Position numbers and translations under genes: made by a program. The notes beneath the pieces were generated by a model that was not told where the DNA came from, made no database searches, and was given only the letters and a program-made list of their open reading frames with translations. Positions 1 through 8,323 of a DNA stretch of 64,000 bases are shown in pieces (positions within the stretch are counted from its first letter, which is position 1; each line of letters begins with the position of its first letter). This DNA comes from Rhodospirillales bacterium BBD 1991-14 (GTDB lineage: Bacteria; Pseudomonadota; Alphaproteobacteria; Kiloniellales; Kiloniellaceae), in the NCBI GenBank assembly GCA_001657395.1, contig LYSY01000002.1:682001-746000 (forward strand). Reading direction: 5' to 3'.

Positions 1-650
1 ACGTTTTTCCAGACGCTGCCGTCGGGCTGTGTCTTCTCGGCTTCGAGGGGATTGTCGGCGTAGATGGTGTCGCCGGAGTGGATGAAGAAGTCCGGCCGGT
101 TGTTGCGCATGGTTTCGTAGCAGCGCATGCCGCCCCAATCCAGGTTGATGCCCCAGCCCTGGCCACAGGTGTCGCCGGTCCAGACGAAGGTGATGTCGCG
201 CTTGCCGGCGGGCCCGGTGCGGAAGCGGCCGACCATCGGTTCGCTCAGCAGGTTGACGTCGGCCAGGTCCTGCCACTGCAGGCGGTAGAAGATGTCCTGG
301 CCGGCGGGCAGGCCGGTGAGATCCATCTTGGCGGTGAAGTCGTTGCCGTCGATGGCCGCCGGTCCGCGCAGGCGCTGGGCGTTGCTGAAGGAGTCGCTGG
401 TGGCGACCTCGACCAGCAGCCGCGCGGGCCGGTCCGCCCGCGCCCAGATGATGCCGCTGTCGGTGGTCACGTCGCCGGACTGAACGCCGTGGGTGAAGAC
501 CGGGCGGTTGGACTGGGCGATGGCGGGGAAGCCCAGCAGCCCGGCGCCGAGAAGCCCTGTACCGAAAAGCCCGGCACCGGCGGCGCCGCCGCGCAGCACT
601 TTGCGTCGCGAGTAGAGGGAGGTCGAGCGGGGAAAGCGCGTCGGCGTCAT
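1..650 (-). CDS. phoD: PhoD-type alkaline phosphatase, Tat-exported, N-terminal part
   Basis: Reading the minus strand from ATG at 650 gives an open frame of 216 codons that runs off the window start, so the C-terminal part is missing. The N-terminus holds a twin-arginine signal (SRRKVLRGG near residue 14) followed by a Gly/Ala/Leu-rich stretch ending FPAIAQ. After it comes the PhoD N-terminal domain (FTHGVQSGDVTTDSGIIWAR), then the start of the metallophosphoesterase domain with WTGDTCGQ and HSGDTIYADNP, the metal-binding segment of the family. PhoD enzymes are periplasmic Ca/Fe-dependent phosphodiesterases/phosphomonoesterases that release phosphate from organic esters. It is divergent from the histidine kinase at 959. 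I see no convincing Pho box in the gap, so phosphate control is only inferred. Confidence 0.9.
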   Translation of the reverse strand, partial: MTPTRFPRSTSLYSRRKVLRGGAAGAGLFGTGLLGAGLLGFPAIAQSNRPVFTHGVQSGDVTTDSGIIWARADRPARLLVEVATSDSFSNAQRLRGPAAIDGNDFTAKMDLTGLPAGQDIFYRLQWQDLADVNLLSEPMVGRFRTGPAGKRDITFVWTGDTCGQGWGINLDWGGMRCYETMRNNRPDFFIHSGDTIYADNPLEAEKTQPDGSVWKN

Positions 651-958
651 GATCTTCTCCTTGGCGATCGGGTTTTGAGGATCTTGCTGTTTCGTTAACG
701 CGGAGGCGGGGCATCCCGTGGGCGTCCAGTGGCTGCCCCGGCCGGCCCGGCCTCAGCGTGCGGTTATGGTTAACGAATTCGATAGCCTTCGGACTTTGCC
801 GCAGGATGTCGCTTGCGGGTCACTTTCGTGACGGGCCTGTTTAGGCGTTGAAGGAGGGCTCTCAGCGAGGCTTCGGCCCGGTTTTCCGGGCATCTTCCCG
901 GGCATCTTCAACGTCTCTTAATGGTTATCAGAGGAAACTGAAATCTGTCCGTATTCCC
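651..958. other. divergent intergenic region phoD / histidine kinase
   Basis: About 300 bases between the phoD start and the ATG chosen for the PAS kinase. The kinase frame stays open back to a TTG at 848, so part of this may be coding. AAGGAGG lies at 851-857 but no start codon follows it at a useful distance. No operator, terminator or RNA is recognisable. Confidence 0.4.
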
Positions 959-2998
959 ATGGAAAGGTTGGGGTCCTTGCCCACCAAGGCTGAGTTGGCC
1001 GAGGAGCTGGCGCGGCTCAGGCAACGCGTCGAGGAGGTGGAACGCCTTGAGGACGATCATGCCCGGGCTCTTTCCGCGCTCCGCGACAGCGAAGAGCGTC
1101 TGCGGGATTTTGCCGCCGCGGCCTCCGACTGGTTCTGGGAAATGGATTCCGACCTCCGACTCTGCTTCGTCTCCGAGCGGCTGAAGGAGACCACGGGCGT
1201 CGACCCGGACGAGGTGATCGGAAAGTCCCGGCTGCAGTTGGGATCGGGCGACACCGATGAGGAAAAGTGGAACGCCCACCTGGCGGACCTGCGGGCCCAC
1301 CGCCCGTTTCGCGACTTCCGCTACGTCTATGCCATGGCCGACGGCTCGCGCCAGTACTGGTCGATCAGCGGCGTTCCGCTGTTCGACGACAACGGCACCT
1401 TCCTCGGTTACCGGGGCACCGGCCGCAACCTGACCGAGGAGTACCAGGCGCGCCGCATGGCCTTCGAGGCGCAGGACCTTCTGCTGCAGGCGGTCGAATC
1501 GTTCACCGCAGCCGTCGCGCTCTTCGATGCGGAAGACCGGCTGCTGCTGTTCAACGAGAGCTACCTCGCGTTTCACAGCGCCGCCACCGAGACCATCGGG
1601 CCCGGCATGACCTTCGAGGAGCTCATCCGCATTCAGATCCGGCACGGCCTGATCCCCGCCGCCTTCGGCCGCGAGGAGGACTGGGTGGCCGAGCGGATGG
1701 AGCGCCACAGGAACCCGCGCGAGGAGTTCGAGGTCGAGCGGTCCGACGGCAAGTGGCTGCGGGTGCGCGAGGAACGCACCACCAACGGCGGCATCTTCCT
1801 GACGGCCACCGACATCACGGAGACCAAGACCATCGAGCGGGCGGAGCAGGAGATCCGCGACCGCCTGCGCGCGGTGATCGACCATCTGCCCGCGGGCCTC
1901 AGCCTGAAGAACCAGGACGGCCAGTACATGCTGGTCAATCAGCAGTTCCGCGACGTCTACGGACTGGGTGCGACCCAGTTGCTCGGCGAGTCACCCTTCG
2001 ACTACTTCCGTCACGACGAGGCGGAGGTCTTCCGCGCCCAGGACTGGATGGTGCTGAAGACCGGCGTGCCGATGGAGGTGGAAACGGAAGTGACCCGCGG
2101 CGACGGCGGCAAGGTCTTCGTCATGATCACGCGCTTTCCCGTGCTCGACTCCTCCGGCGCGGCCATCGGCGTCGGCGGCATTCATGTCGACATCACGGAG
2201 ATGAAGGAGAAGGAGAAACAGCTCCGCCTCGCCCGCGACGATGCCGAGCGGGCCAACCGTGCCAAGTCGACCTTCCTGGCGAACATGAGCCATGAGCTGC
2301 GCACGCCGCTGAACGCGATCATCGGCTTCTCCGAGATCATGGAGCAGGGGCTTTTCGGCCCGATCGGCAACGAGCACTACCGCGAATACGCCGAAGACAT
2401 CCGGCGCTCGGCCAGCCACCTGCTTTCCATCATCAGCGACATCCTCGACCTCTCGAAGATCGAGGCCGGGCGCATGGAACTGCATGAGGAGCCCATCGAC
2501 ATCGCCGCGGTCGTGGAGTCCTGCCTCACCATCGTCAAGGAAACGGCGGCGAACGGCGGGCTCAAGCTTCAGGCGACCCTGCCGAAAGACCTGCCTCAGC
2601 TCATCGCGGACAAGCGTTCGATCCGTCAGATCCTGCTTAACCTGCTGTCCAACGCCATCAAGTTCACGCCGGTCGGCGGTTCGGTCTCTGCCGAGGCGGT
2701 CCTCGAGCAGGGCGGCACCTTCGCACTGGTGGTGCGCGACAGCGGGATCGGTATGGCCGAGGAGGAGATCGATCTCGTCCTCCAGCCCTTCGGTCAGGTC
2801 GAGAGCGTTCACACCCGCAGCCACGACGGCACCGGCCTTGGGTTGCCGATCACCAAGTCCCTGGCGGAGATGCACGGCGGCCAGATGGTGGTGACCAGCA
2901 CCGTCGGCGAAGGCACGGAGATCACGGTGCGCTTTCCTGAGAGCCGCGTACTGACCTGGCCGGGCGGCGCCGGCAAGACCCGGAAGCACTCGGCCTAA
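959..2998 (+). CDS. cytoplasmic PAS-PAS-PAS sensor histidine kinase
   Basis: 679 residues from the ATG at 959; the frame is open from TTG 848, and neither start has a well-placed ribosome site (GAGGAA sits 22 bases before 959). A coiled-coil segment (about residues 8-45) precedes three PAS domains, beginning roughly at FAAAASDWFWEM, FTAAVALFDAED and VIDHLPAGLSLKNQ. The HisKA domain has the phosphoacceptor His445 in FLANMSHELRTPLNAI, and the ATPase domain shows the N box (NLLSNAIKFTP), G1 (DSGIGM) and G2 (GTGLGL). No membrane segment is visible, so it should sense a cytosolic or diffusible signal. There is no receiver domain and no response regulator beside it, so its partner is elsewhere. It ends tail-to-tail with the permease gene, overlapping by 3 bases. 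Confidence 0.85.
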   Translation: MERLGSLPTKAELAEELARLRQRVEEVERLEDDHARALSALRDSEERLRDFAAAASDWFWEMDSDLRLCFVSERLKETTGVDPDEVIGKSRLQLGSGDTDEEKWNAHLADLRAHRPFRDFRYVYAMADGSRQYWSISGVPLFDDNGTFLGYRGTGRNLTEEYQARRMAFEAQDLLLQAVESFTAAVALFDAEDRLLLFNESYLAFHSAATETIGPGMTFEELIRIQIRHGLIPAAFGREEDWVAERMERHRNPREEFEVERSDGKWLRVREERTTNGGIFLTATDITETKTIERAEQEIRDRLRAVIDHLPAGLSLKNQDGQYMLVNQQFRDVYGLGATQLLGESPFDYFRHDEAEVFRAQDWMVLKTGVPMEVETEVTRGDGGKVFVMITRFPVLDSSGAAIGVGGIHVDITEMKEKEKQLRLARDDAERANRAKSTFLANMSHELRTPLNAIIGFSEIMEQGLFGPIGNEHYREYAEDIRRSASHLLSIISDILDLSKIEAGRMELHEEPIDIAAVVESCLTIVKETAANGGLKLQATLPKDLPQLIADKRSIRQILLNLLSNAIKFTPVGGSVSAEAVLEQGGTFALVVRDSGIGMAEEEIDLVLQPFGQVESVHTRSHDGTGLGLPITKSLAEMHGGQMVVTSTVGEGTEITVRFPESRVLTWPGGAGKTRKHSA

Positions 2999-4764
2999 AG
3001 CGGCCAGACCATCAGGATCACCGGCACCGCCACCACGATCACCAGCACCTCCAGCGGCAGGCCCATGCGCCAGTAGTCGCCGAAGCGGTAGCCGCCGGGC
3101 CCCAGGATCAGGGCGTTGTTCTGATGCCCGATGGGCGTGAGAAAGGCGCAGGATGCGGCCACGGCGATGGCCATCAGAAAGGGGTCGGCGCTGACGCCCA
3201 GGCGCTCGGCAATGGTCGCTGCGATCGGTGCCATCACCACCGCCGTAGCCGCGTTGTTCAGAATGTCCGAGAGGGTCATGGTGACCACCATCAGGATCAC
3301 CAGAACGATGCTGGCCGAGAGGCCGGCGGTGATCATCAGAAGGCCGTCGGCGATCAGCGTGGTCGCCCCGGTCGACTGCAGCGCGCCGCCGACCGGAATC
3401 AGCGAGCCCAGCAGGACGATCACCGGCCAGTCGATGCCGTCGTAGAGCTCGCGCACTGCCAGCATCCCGCTGACCACCAGAAGCGCGACGGCGATGCCGA
3501 AGGCAATCTGAATCGGCACCAGGCCCAGGCTGGCGGCGGCGATTGCGGCGGCGAAGATGGCGATAACGGCCGGGCCCTGTTTGCGCTTGCCGAAGTGGAT
3601 CTCCCGCTCGGCCAATGGCAGGCAGCCGAGCGCCGGGACGAGATCGGCCAGATGCTCCGTCTCGCCGTGCAGCAGCAGCACGTCGCCCGGGCGGATGCGA
3701 AAGGAGCGCAGCCGTCCGCGGTAGGGCTGGCCCTGGCGGGAGACGGCGAGGATGGTGATGCCGCGCCGCGCGAAGAGGCGCAGCGACCCGACCAGGCGCC
3801 CCTCCAGCCGCGACCCCGGCGTCACCACCGCCTCCATCAGGGTCGCGTCCTCGGGCGGTTTGGTCTTGCCCGTCTCGACGCCGATCTCCAGCCCGAGCTT
3901 GCTGACGAACTTGTCGATCTCTTCGGGCGCCGCTTCGATCTTCAGCACGTCGCCGGCCTGCAGTTCCTTGCGTCCCGTGGCGGGGTGAACCCGATCGTTG
4001 CGGATCTGGTCCATGATGACCGCGTCGATGTCCTGGGTCAGTTCGTCGATCTCGTGCAGGGTCTTGCCGATGTGGGGGTTGTTCTCGGGCACCCGCACTT
4101 CGGTGATGTAGTTCTCGATGTCGAAGAGGTCGCCGTTTGCCGCGCGGCTGGTGCCGCGGTCCGGGACCAGGCGCCAGCCGATCAGGGTGATGAAGACTAG
4201 GCCCGCAAGCGTGATGGCCAGCCCGACCGGCGCATAGTCGAACATCTTGAAGGGCTCGCCGGTCAGCTCGCCGCGAAAGGTAGCGACAATGATATTGGGG
4301 GGCGTTCCGATCAGTGTGATCAGTCCGCCGAGAATCGATCCGAAGGACAGGGGCATCAGCAGCTTCGCCGGCGAGCGCGCCGCCTTGCGGGCGGACTGCA
4401 GCGCCATGGGTAGCAGGATGCCGAGGGCGCCGACATTGTTCATCACCGTCGAGAGCACAGCGCCGAGGCCCGCAAGGGCACCGACATGACTGCTGGCTGA
4501 GTTTGCCGCCGGCCTGATCAGCCGGGTCAGCAGGTCGATCGCGCCGGAACCGGAGAGGACCCGGCTGAGGATGAGCACGGCGGCCACGGTGATGGTCGCG
4601 GGATGGCCGAAGCCGCTGAAGGCCTGGCCGGCCGGAACCAGGCCCGCCACCACGCTCACCATTAGGCAGCCGAAGGCCACCACGTCGTAGCGCCAGCGGC
4701 CCCAGACCAACAGCACGAAGAGCCCCAGCATGATGGCGAAGATCATGATCTGCTGTTCGGTCAT
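2995..4764 (-). CDS. SLC13-family permease with two TrkA-C domains
   Basis: 589-residue membrane protein of the divalent anion/sodium symporter superfamily. The N-terminal helices carry STVMNNVGALGILLP and IGTPPN and the C-terminal half carries the matching ILNNAATAVVMAPIA and TPIGHQNN, the duplicated NN/TPPN signature around the substrate and sodium sites. Between the halves (about residues 210-390) lie two cytosolic TrkA-C (RCK_C) domains, the arrangement of the SLC13 permeases often annotated for sulfate, citrate or other anions. The substrate cannot be read from sequence. It stands alone on its strand, with no assimilation genes around it. Confidence 0.85.
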   Translation of the reverse strand: MTEQQIMIFAIMLGLFVLLVWGRWRYDVVAFGCLMVSVVAGLVPAGQAFSGFGHPATITVAAVLILSRVLSGSGAIDLLTRLIRPAANSASSHVGALAGLGAVLSTVMNNVGALGILLPMALQSARKAARSPAKLLMPLSFGSILGGLITLIGTPPNIIVATFRGELTGEPFKMFDYAPVGLAITLAGLVFITLIGWRLVPDRGTSRAANGDLFDIENYITEVRVPENNPHIGKTLHEIDELTQDIDAVIMDQIRNDRVHPATGRKELQAGDVLKIEAAPEEIDKFVSKLGLEIGVETGKTKPPEDATLMEAVVTPGSRLEGRLVGSLRLFARRGITILAVSRQGQPYRGRLRSFRIRPGDVLLLHGETEHLADLVPALGCLPLAEREIHFGKRKQGPAVIAIFAAAIAAASLGLVPIQIAFGIAVALLVVSGMLAVRELYDGIDWPVIVLLGSLIPVGGALQSTGATTLIADGLLMITAGLSASIVLVILMVVTMTLSDILNNAATAVVMAPIAATIAERLGVSADPFLMAIAVAASCAFLTPIGHQNNALILGPGGYRFGDYWRMGLPLEVLVIVVAVPVILMVWPL

Positions 4765-5311
4765 GAGGGCTGCGGGCGGTTCCGGATTGGTTAACGAAGC
4801 AGGAATTGTGTCATCCCGCCTTCCGGACCGCTAGAGCGGATCATGTTTAGACGAAACCGCCCCTGTGACCGACGTGGGATCCCGGCCAGCCCCCCCAAAG
4901 CCCTGCAGATTTGTGCCTTTTCCGCGCTTGGAACATGCCCGGGTGGGTAGCGAAACCCAGTGGCACGCGATTCCCTGCGCACCGGATCCGCCCGCGGGTT
5001 GCAGCGCGGCTTGGTGCTGTGAAAGCAGGCCGGACGCATGCAAAGGGTCCCGTAACCCGGCCCAGCCTATGATCATCGCTTGATTGCAGTCCTTTGTTGG
5101 CTCCCAATGGGTTTAGAGAGGGTTTATCCGGCGGTTCGGCGCCCGTAACGAAGGGTCACATCCCTGTGAGAGGCCTTTTGGCAGCTTTCTGCCTTACTAT
5201 CTGAGCTGCAGAAGGGGCGCCTGCAGGGGGAGCGTGGCGGGCACCCGGACCCAGGTCGGGGGACCACCGAGACGGCATGCGACCCCGCTACAGCGACAAG
5301 GAGAAAGCGTT
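4765..5311. other. 547-base intergenic region before the cupredoxin-like gene
   Basis: No ORF here looks coding; the short frames overlap each other and have no family features. The stretch contains a perfect inverted repeat TCACA-N4-TGTGA at 5156-5169 and, further down, a weak stem (CTTTCTGC with GCAGAAGG, about 5187-5219), either of which could belong to the leader of the gene at 5312. No clear -35/-10 pair was found. Confidence 0.4.
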
Positions 5312-5794
5312 ATGAAGAAGGCCTTTCTGAGCACGGCTTCCCTCGCTGCCGGGGCCCTGGCCTTTGGCATCTCTTCTGCCTCCGCCGAAGAGGCGCAGGT
5401 GATCGAGCTGACCCAGACCGCCTGCCAGTTCGTCGAAGTCGAAGACGGTGGCGACCACGGCTACACCACCAGCCAGAAGGCCGACTGCGAGGCGATCAAC
5501 GCCGAAAGCGGCGCCGACCGCCTGGCCAGCGTCAAGGTGCTGACGCTGAAACCCGGCAAGTACGTCTTCCGGGTCACCAACAAGAACGTTCCCTACGACC
5601 TCGGCTTCTGGGTGCGCGAGCATGACTATGACTGGCGCAATCCGCTGCACAAACTGAACAAGACTTCGGTCTCCGGCGGCGGCCTCAGCCAGGGCACGAC
5701 CAAGGACTACGAAGTCACCCTCGAGGCGGGCGAGTACATCTACAGCTGCCCGCTGAACCCGACGCCGAACTACAAGATCGTCGTCGAAGGCTAA
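5312..5794 (+). CDS. small exported cupredoxin-like protein
   Basis: 160 residues from the ATG at 5312, chosen because AAGGAG (5299-5304) stands just before it and because it starts a clean Sec signal peptide (MKKAFLSTASLAAGALAFG...ASA, cleavage about residue 25). The mature part has three cysteines (TACQF, KADCEAI, YSCPLNP) and a beta-rich layout ending LEAGEYIYSCPLNPTPNYKIVVEG, which resembles the last strands of a cupredoxin fold. The His and Met that normally complete a type 1 copper site after that Cys are absent, so copper binding is not shown. It leads a run of three same-strand genes (FAD oxidoreductase, TVP38-family protein). The family is not one I can name; a periplasmic redox or metal role is inference. 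Confidence 0.6.
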   Translation: MKKAFLSTASLAAGALAFGISSASAEEAQVIELTQTACQFVEVEDGGDHGYTTSQKADCEAINAESGADRLASVKVLTLKPGKYVFRVTNKNVPYDLGFWVREHDYDWRNPLHKLNKTSVSGGGLSQGTTKDYEVTLEAGEYIYSCPLNPTPNYKIVVEG

Positions 5795-5840
5795 CGGCCC
5801 CGTCTCGGAAAGACACAAGGCTCGGACAAGGAACAGCACG

Positions 5841-7265
5841 ATGGCCAAGACCATCCAAGCGGATATCTGCGTGATCGGGGCCGGCTCCGGCGGCCTTTCG
5901 GTGGCCGCCGGCGCCTCCCAAATGGGTGCCAAGGTGGTCCTGCTCGAAAAGGGCAAGATGGGCGGCGACTGCCTGAACTACGGCTGCGTGCCCTCCAAGT
6001 CCCTGATCGCCGCCGGCCACGCGGCCGACACGGTGCGCCACGCCGGCAGGTTCGGGGTCAACGGCCACGAGCCTGAGGTCGACTTCCTCGGCGTGCGCGA
6101 TCACGTCCGCAACGTCATCGCCGCCATTGCGCCGCACGATTCGGTGGAGCGCTTCGAGGATCTCGGCGTCACCGTGATCCAGTCGGCCGGCAGCTTCACC
6201 GGGCCGGGCGAGGTGATGGCCGGCGACACCCGCATCAAGGCCAAGCGCTTCGTCATCGCCACCGGCTCCTCTGCCGCCGTGCCGCCGATCCCGGGTCTCG
6301 ACCAGGTTCCCTTTCTGACCAACGAGACCGTCTTCGATCTGGCCGAGCGTCCCGACCACCTGATCGTCATCGGCGGCGGCCCGATCGGCGCAGAGCTTGC
6401 CCAGGCGCAGCGCCGCCTGGGGGCCAGGGTCTCGCTGCTCGAAATGTTCACGGTGCTCGGCAAGGACGACCCCGACGTGACCGCCTTCGCGCGCAAGCGT
6501 CTGGTCGAGGACGGCATCGAGATTCACGAAGGCATCGCCATCAAGGAGGTTGTGCAGCAGGGCAACGGCGTCGCCGTGACCATCGAGGAAAACGGCGAGA
6601 CGAAGCAGCTGGTGGGCTCCCACCTTTTGGTGGCGGCCGGGCGCAAGGCCAATGTGGCTGGCCTGAACCTGGAAGTCGCCGGTGTCGCCTACTCCCCCAA
6701 GGGCATCGAGGTTGACGAGCGTCTGCGGACGACCAACAAGAAGATCTTTGCCATCGGCGATGTGGCGGGCGGCTATCAGTTCACCCACATGGCCGGTTAT
6801 CACGCCGGCATCGTTATCCGCAACGCCCTCTTCAAGCTGCCCGCCAAGGTCGACTACAAGGCGGTGCCCTGGGTCACCTTCACCGACCCGGAGGTTGCGC
6901 ACGTGGGCCTGACCGAAGCCCAGGCGCGCGAGCAGTACGGGGACAAGGTGCGGGCGCTCAAATGGTCCTTCGCCGAAAACGACCGCGCCCAGGCCGAGCA
7001 GGCGACCGAGGGGTTGGTCAAGGTGGTGGTCGGTGCGCGGGGCAAGATCCTGGGCGCCTCCATTGCCGGGCTACACGCCGGCGAGCTGCTCCAGCCCTGG
7101 GTTCTGGCCATCAGCCAGGGCCTGAAGATCGGCGCCATGGCCAACATCATCGCGCCCTATCCGACCCTGGGCGAGGTCAACAAGCGGGTCGCGGGGAGTT
7201 ACTACACCCCGAGCCTGTTCAGCGAGCGTACGAAGAAGATCGTCCGGTTTCTGCTGCGCTTCTAG
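5841..7265 (+). CDS. FAD-dependent pyridine nucleotide-disulfide oxidoreductase (mercuric reductase/lipoamide dehydrogenase-like)
   Basis: 474 residues with AAGGA at 5828-5832 before the ATG. The FAD Rossmann motif GAGSGGLS is at the N-terminus, the redox-active pair Cys44/Cys49 lies in GGDCLNYGCVPSK, an NAD(P)H fold follows (IVIGGGPIGAELAQ), then the second FAD motif (FAIGDVAGG) and a dimerisation domain. Unlike lipoamide dehydrogenase or glutathione reductase, where a His-Pro-x-x-x-Glu motif supplies the catalytic base, this protein has APYPTLGE with Tyr440 in the His position and Glu445 kept. It is therefore probably not a true lipoamide dehydrogenase, and no 2-oxo acid dehydrogenase genes are near. 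Flanking genes encode a cupredoxin-like exported protein and a TVP38-family membrane protein, suggesting a shared redox or metal-related task. Confidence 0.85.
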   Translation: MAKTIQADICVIGAGSGGLSVAAGASQMGAKVVLLEKGKMGGDCLNYGCVPSKSLIAAGHAADTVRHAGRFGVNGHEPEVDFLGVRDHVRNVIAAIAPHDSVERFEDLGVTVIQSAGSFTGPGEVMAGDTRIKAKRFVIATGSSAAVPPIPGLDQVPFLTNETVFDLAERPDHLIVIGGGPIGAELAQAQRRLGARVSLLEMFTVLGKDDPDVTAFARKRLVEDGIEIHEGIAIKEVVQQGNGVAVTIEENGETKQLVGSHLLVAAGRKANVAGLNLEVAGVAYSPKGIEVDERLRTTNKKIFAIGDVAGGYQFTHMAGYHAGIVIRNALFKLPAKVDYKAVPWVTFTDPEVAHVGLTEAQAREQYGDKVRALKWSFAENDRAQAEQATEGLVKVVVGARGKILGASIAGLHAGELLQPWVLAISQGLKIGAMANIIAPYPTLGEVNKRVAGSYYTPSLFSERTKKIVRFLLRF

Positions 7266-7407
7266 GGCCCAGATCCAGGACCCAGATTTAGGGCGCAGAT
7301 TTAGGGATCAGTCGATAGGCCGCCCGGCGGCCGCAAGACAGCAATCGTTTGAATTCATCAACCACCGCCCGCACGAGCGGCGTGGGGCGGCAAGCCTGGA
7401 GTTTGTC

Positions 7408-8202
7408 ATGAGCGACCATGTATCGACCCCCGGCCCCGTCCCGCGGACCGCAACGGAGGCCACCACAGTGGACAACGACACTCTTCCCGCCAAGAAACCG
7501 TCCCGCGTGAAGCGCTTTCTGCCGCTTGCCGTTCTGGCGGCGGCCGTTGCAACGGCCTTCTCGCTGGGTCTGCACGAGCATCTTTCCATCGATGCCTTGC
7601 GCCAGCACCGCGCTCTTCTGAACGGTTTCGTGGCGGATAACGCCGTGCTTGCCGGACTGGCCTTCATCGCGCTCTACGCCCTGGCGACGGCCCTCTCGCT
7701 GCCGGGCGGCGTGGTGCTGACGATCGCCGGCGGATTCCTCTTCGGCGTCACAACGGGCGCGGCCTATGTCGTTCTCGCCGCGACCCTGGGCGCGACCGCG
7801 GTCTTTCTGATCGCGCGTTCGGCGCTCGGCTCCGCTCTGCGGGACCGCGCCGGGCCGTTCCTGAAGCGCATGGAGGCGGGGTTTCAGGAGAACGCTCTCA
7901 GCTATCTTCTGGTGCTGCGTCTGATCCCGCTGTTTCCCTTCTTCATCGTCAACCTGGTGCCGGCTTTCCTGGGCGTGCCCCTGCGCACCTACGTGCTGGG
8001 CACCCTGTTCGGGATCATTCCGGGCACCGTGGTCTTCGTCCTGGCTGGCGCCGGCCTCGGGTCGGTCTTCGATCAGGGCGGCAGCTTCTCCGTGGGCTCG
8101 GTGCTGACGCCCGAGATCATCGCCGGGCTGGTGGGGCTGTCGCTGCTGTCGCTGCTGCCGGTGGCCTACAAGCGCGTGAAGGCGCGGCGCGCCCAAAGCT
8201 GA
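7408..8202 (+). CDS. TVP38/TMEM64 (VTT/DedA) family membrane protein
   Basis: 264 residues. A charged N-terminal tail of about 30 residues is followed by five or six hydrophobic segments and the SNARE-associated/VTT core: LYALATALSLPGGVVLTIAGGFLFG, then the re-entrant region FQENALSYLLVLRLIPLFPFFIVNLVPAFLGVPLRTY and GTLFGIIPGTVVFVLAGAG. VTT/DedA-type proteins are linked to lipid scrambling and envelope homeostasis; in bacteria a frequent partner is a mercuric reductase-like flavoprotein, as found immediately upstream here. A paralogue lies at 44641-45387. The ATG at 7408 has no strong ribosome site. The gene ends 21 bases before a perfect hairpin, closing the putative three-gene operon. Confidence 0.85.
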   Translation: MSDHVSTPGPVPRTATEATTVDNDTLPAKKPSRVKRFLPLAVLAAAVATAFSLGLHEHLSIDALRQHRALLNGFVADNAVLAGLAFIALYALATALSLPGGVVLTIAGGFLFGVTTGAAYVVLAATLGATAVFLIARSALGSALRDRAGPFLKRMEAGFQENALSYLLVLRLIPLFPFFIVNLVPAFLGVPLRTYVLGTLFGIIPGTVVFVLAGAGLGSVFDQGGSFSVGSVLTPEIIAGLVGLSLLSLLPVAYKRVKARRAQS

Positions 8203-8223
8203 TCGGCAGGGAGTTGAAGGCCG

Positions 8224-8258
8224 GGCCGGACGGGCGCCACCCTGGCGCCCGTCCGGCC
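8224..8258 (+). terminator. hairpin terminator after TVP38 gene
   Basis: A 15-bp perfect stem (8224-8238 with 8244-8258) around a 5-base loop. The tail GGCTTGATAT has only a weak T content, so it may act as a rho-independent terminator or as a 3' end stabiliser. Confidence 0.6.
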
Positions 8259-8323
8259 GGCTTGATATGCTGTGGCGGTGCTCACAGCCGGCCTCCCCGG
8301 CCGGCTTCTGCAAAGAGGCGCCA

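Noticed and set aside
4791-5107. Overlapping small frames in the 547-base gap
   Set aside because: They run in several overlapping frames and both directions without conserved motifs or good ribosome sites.
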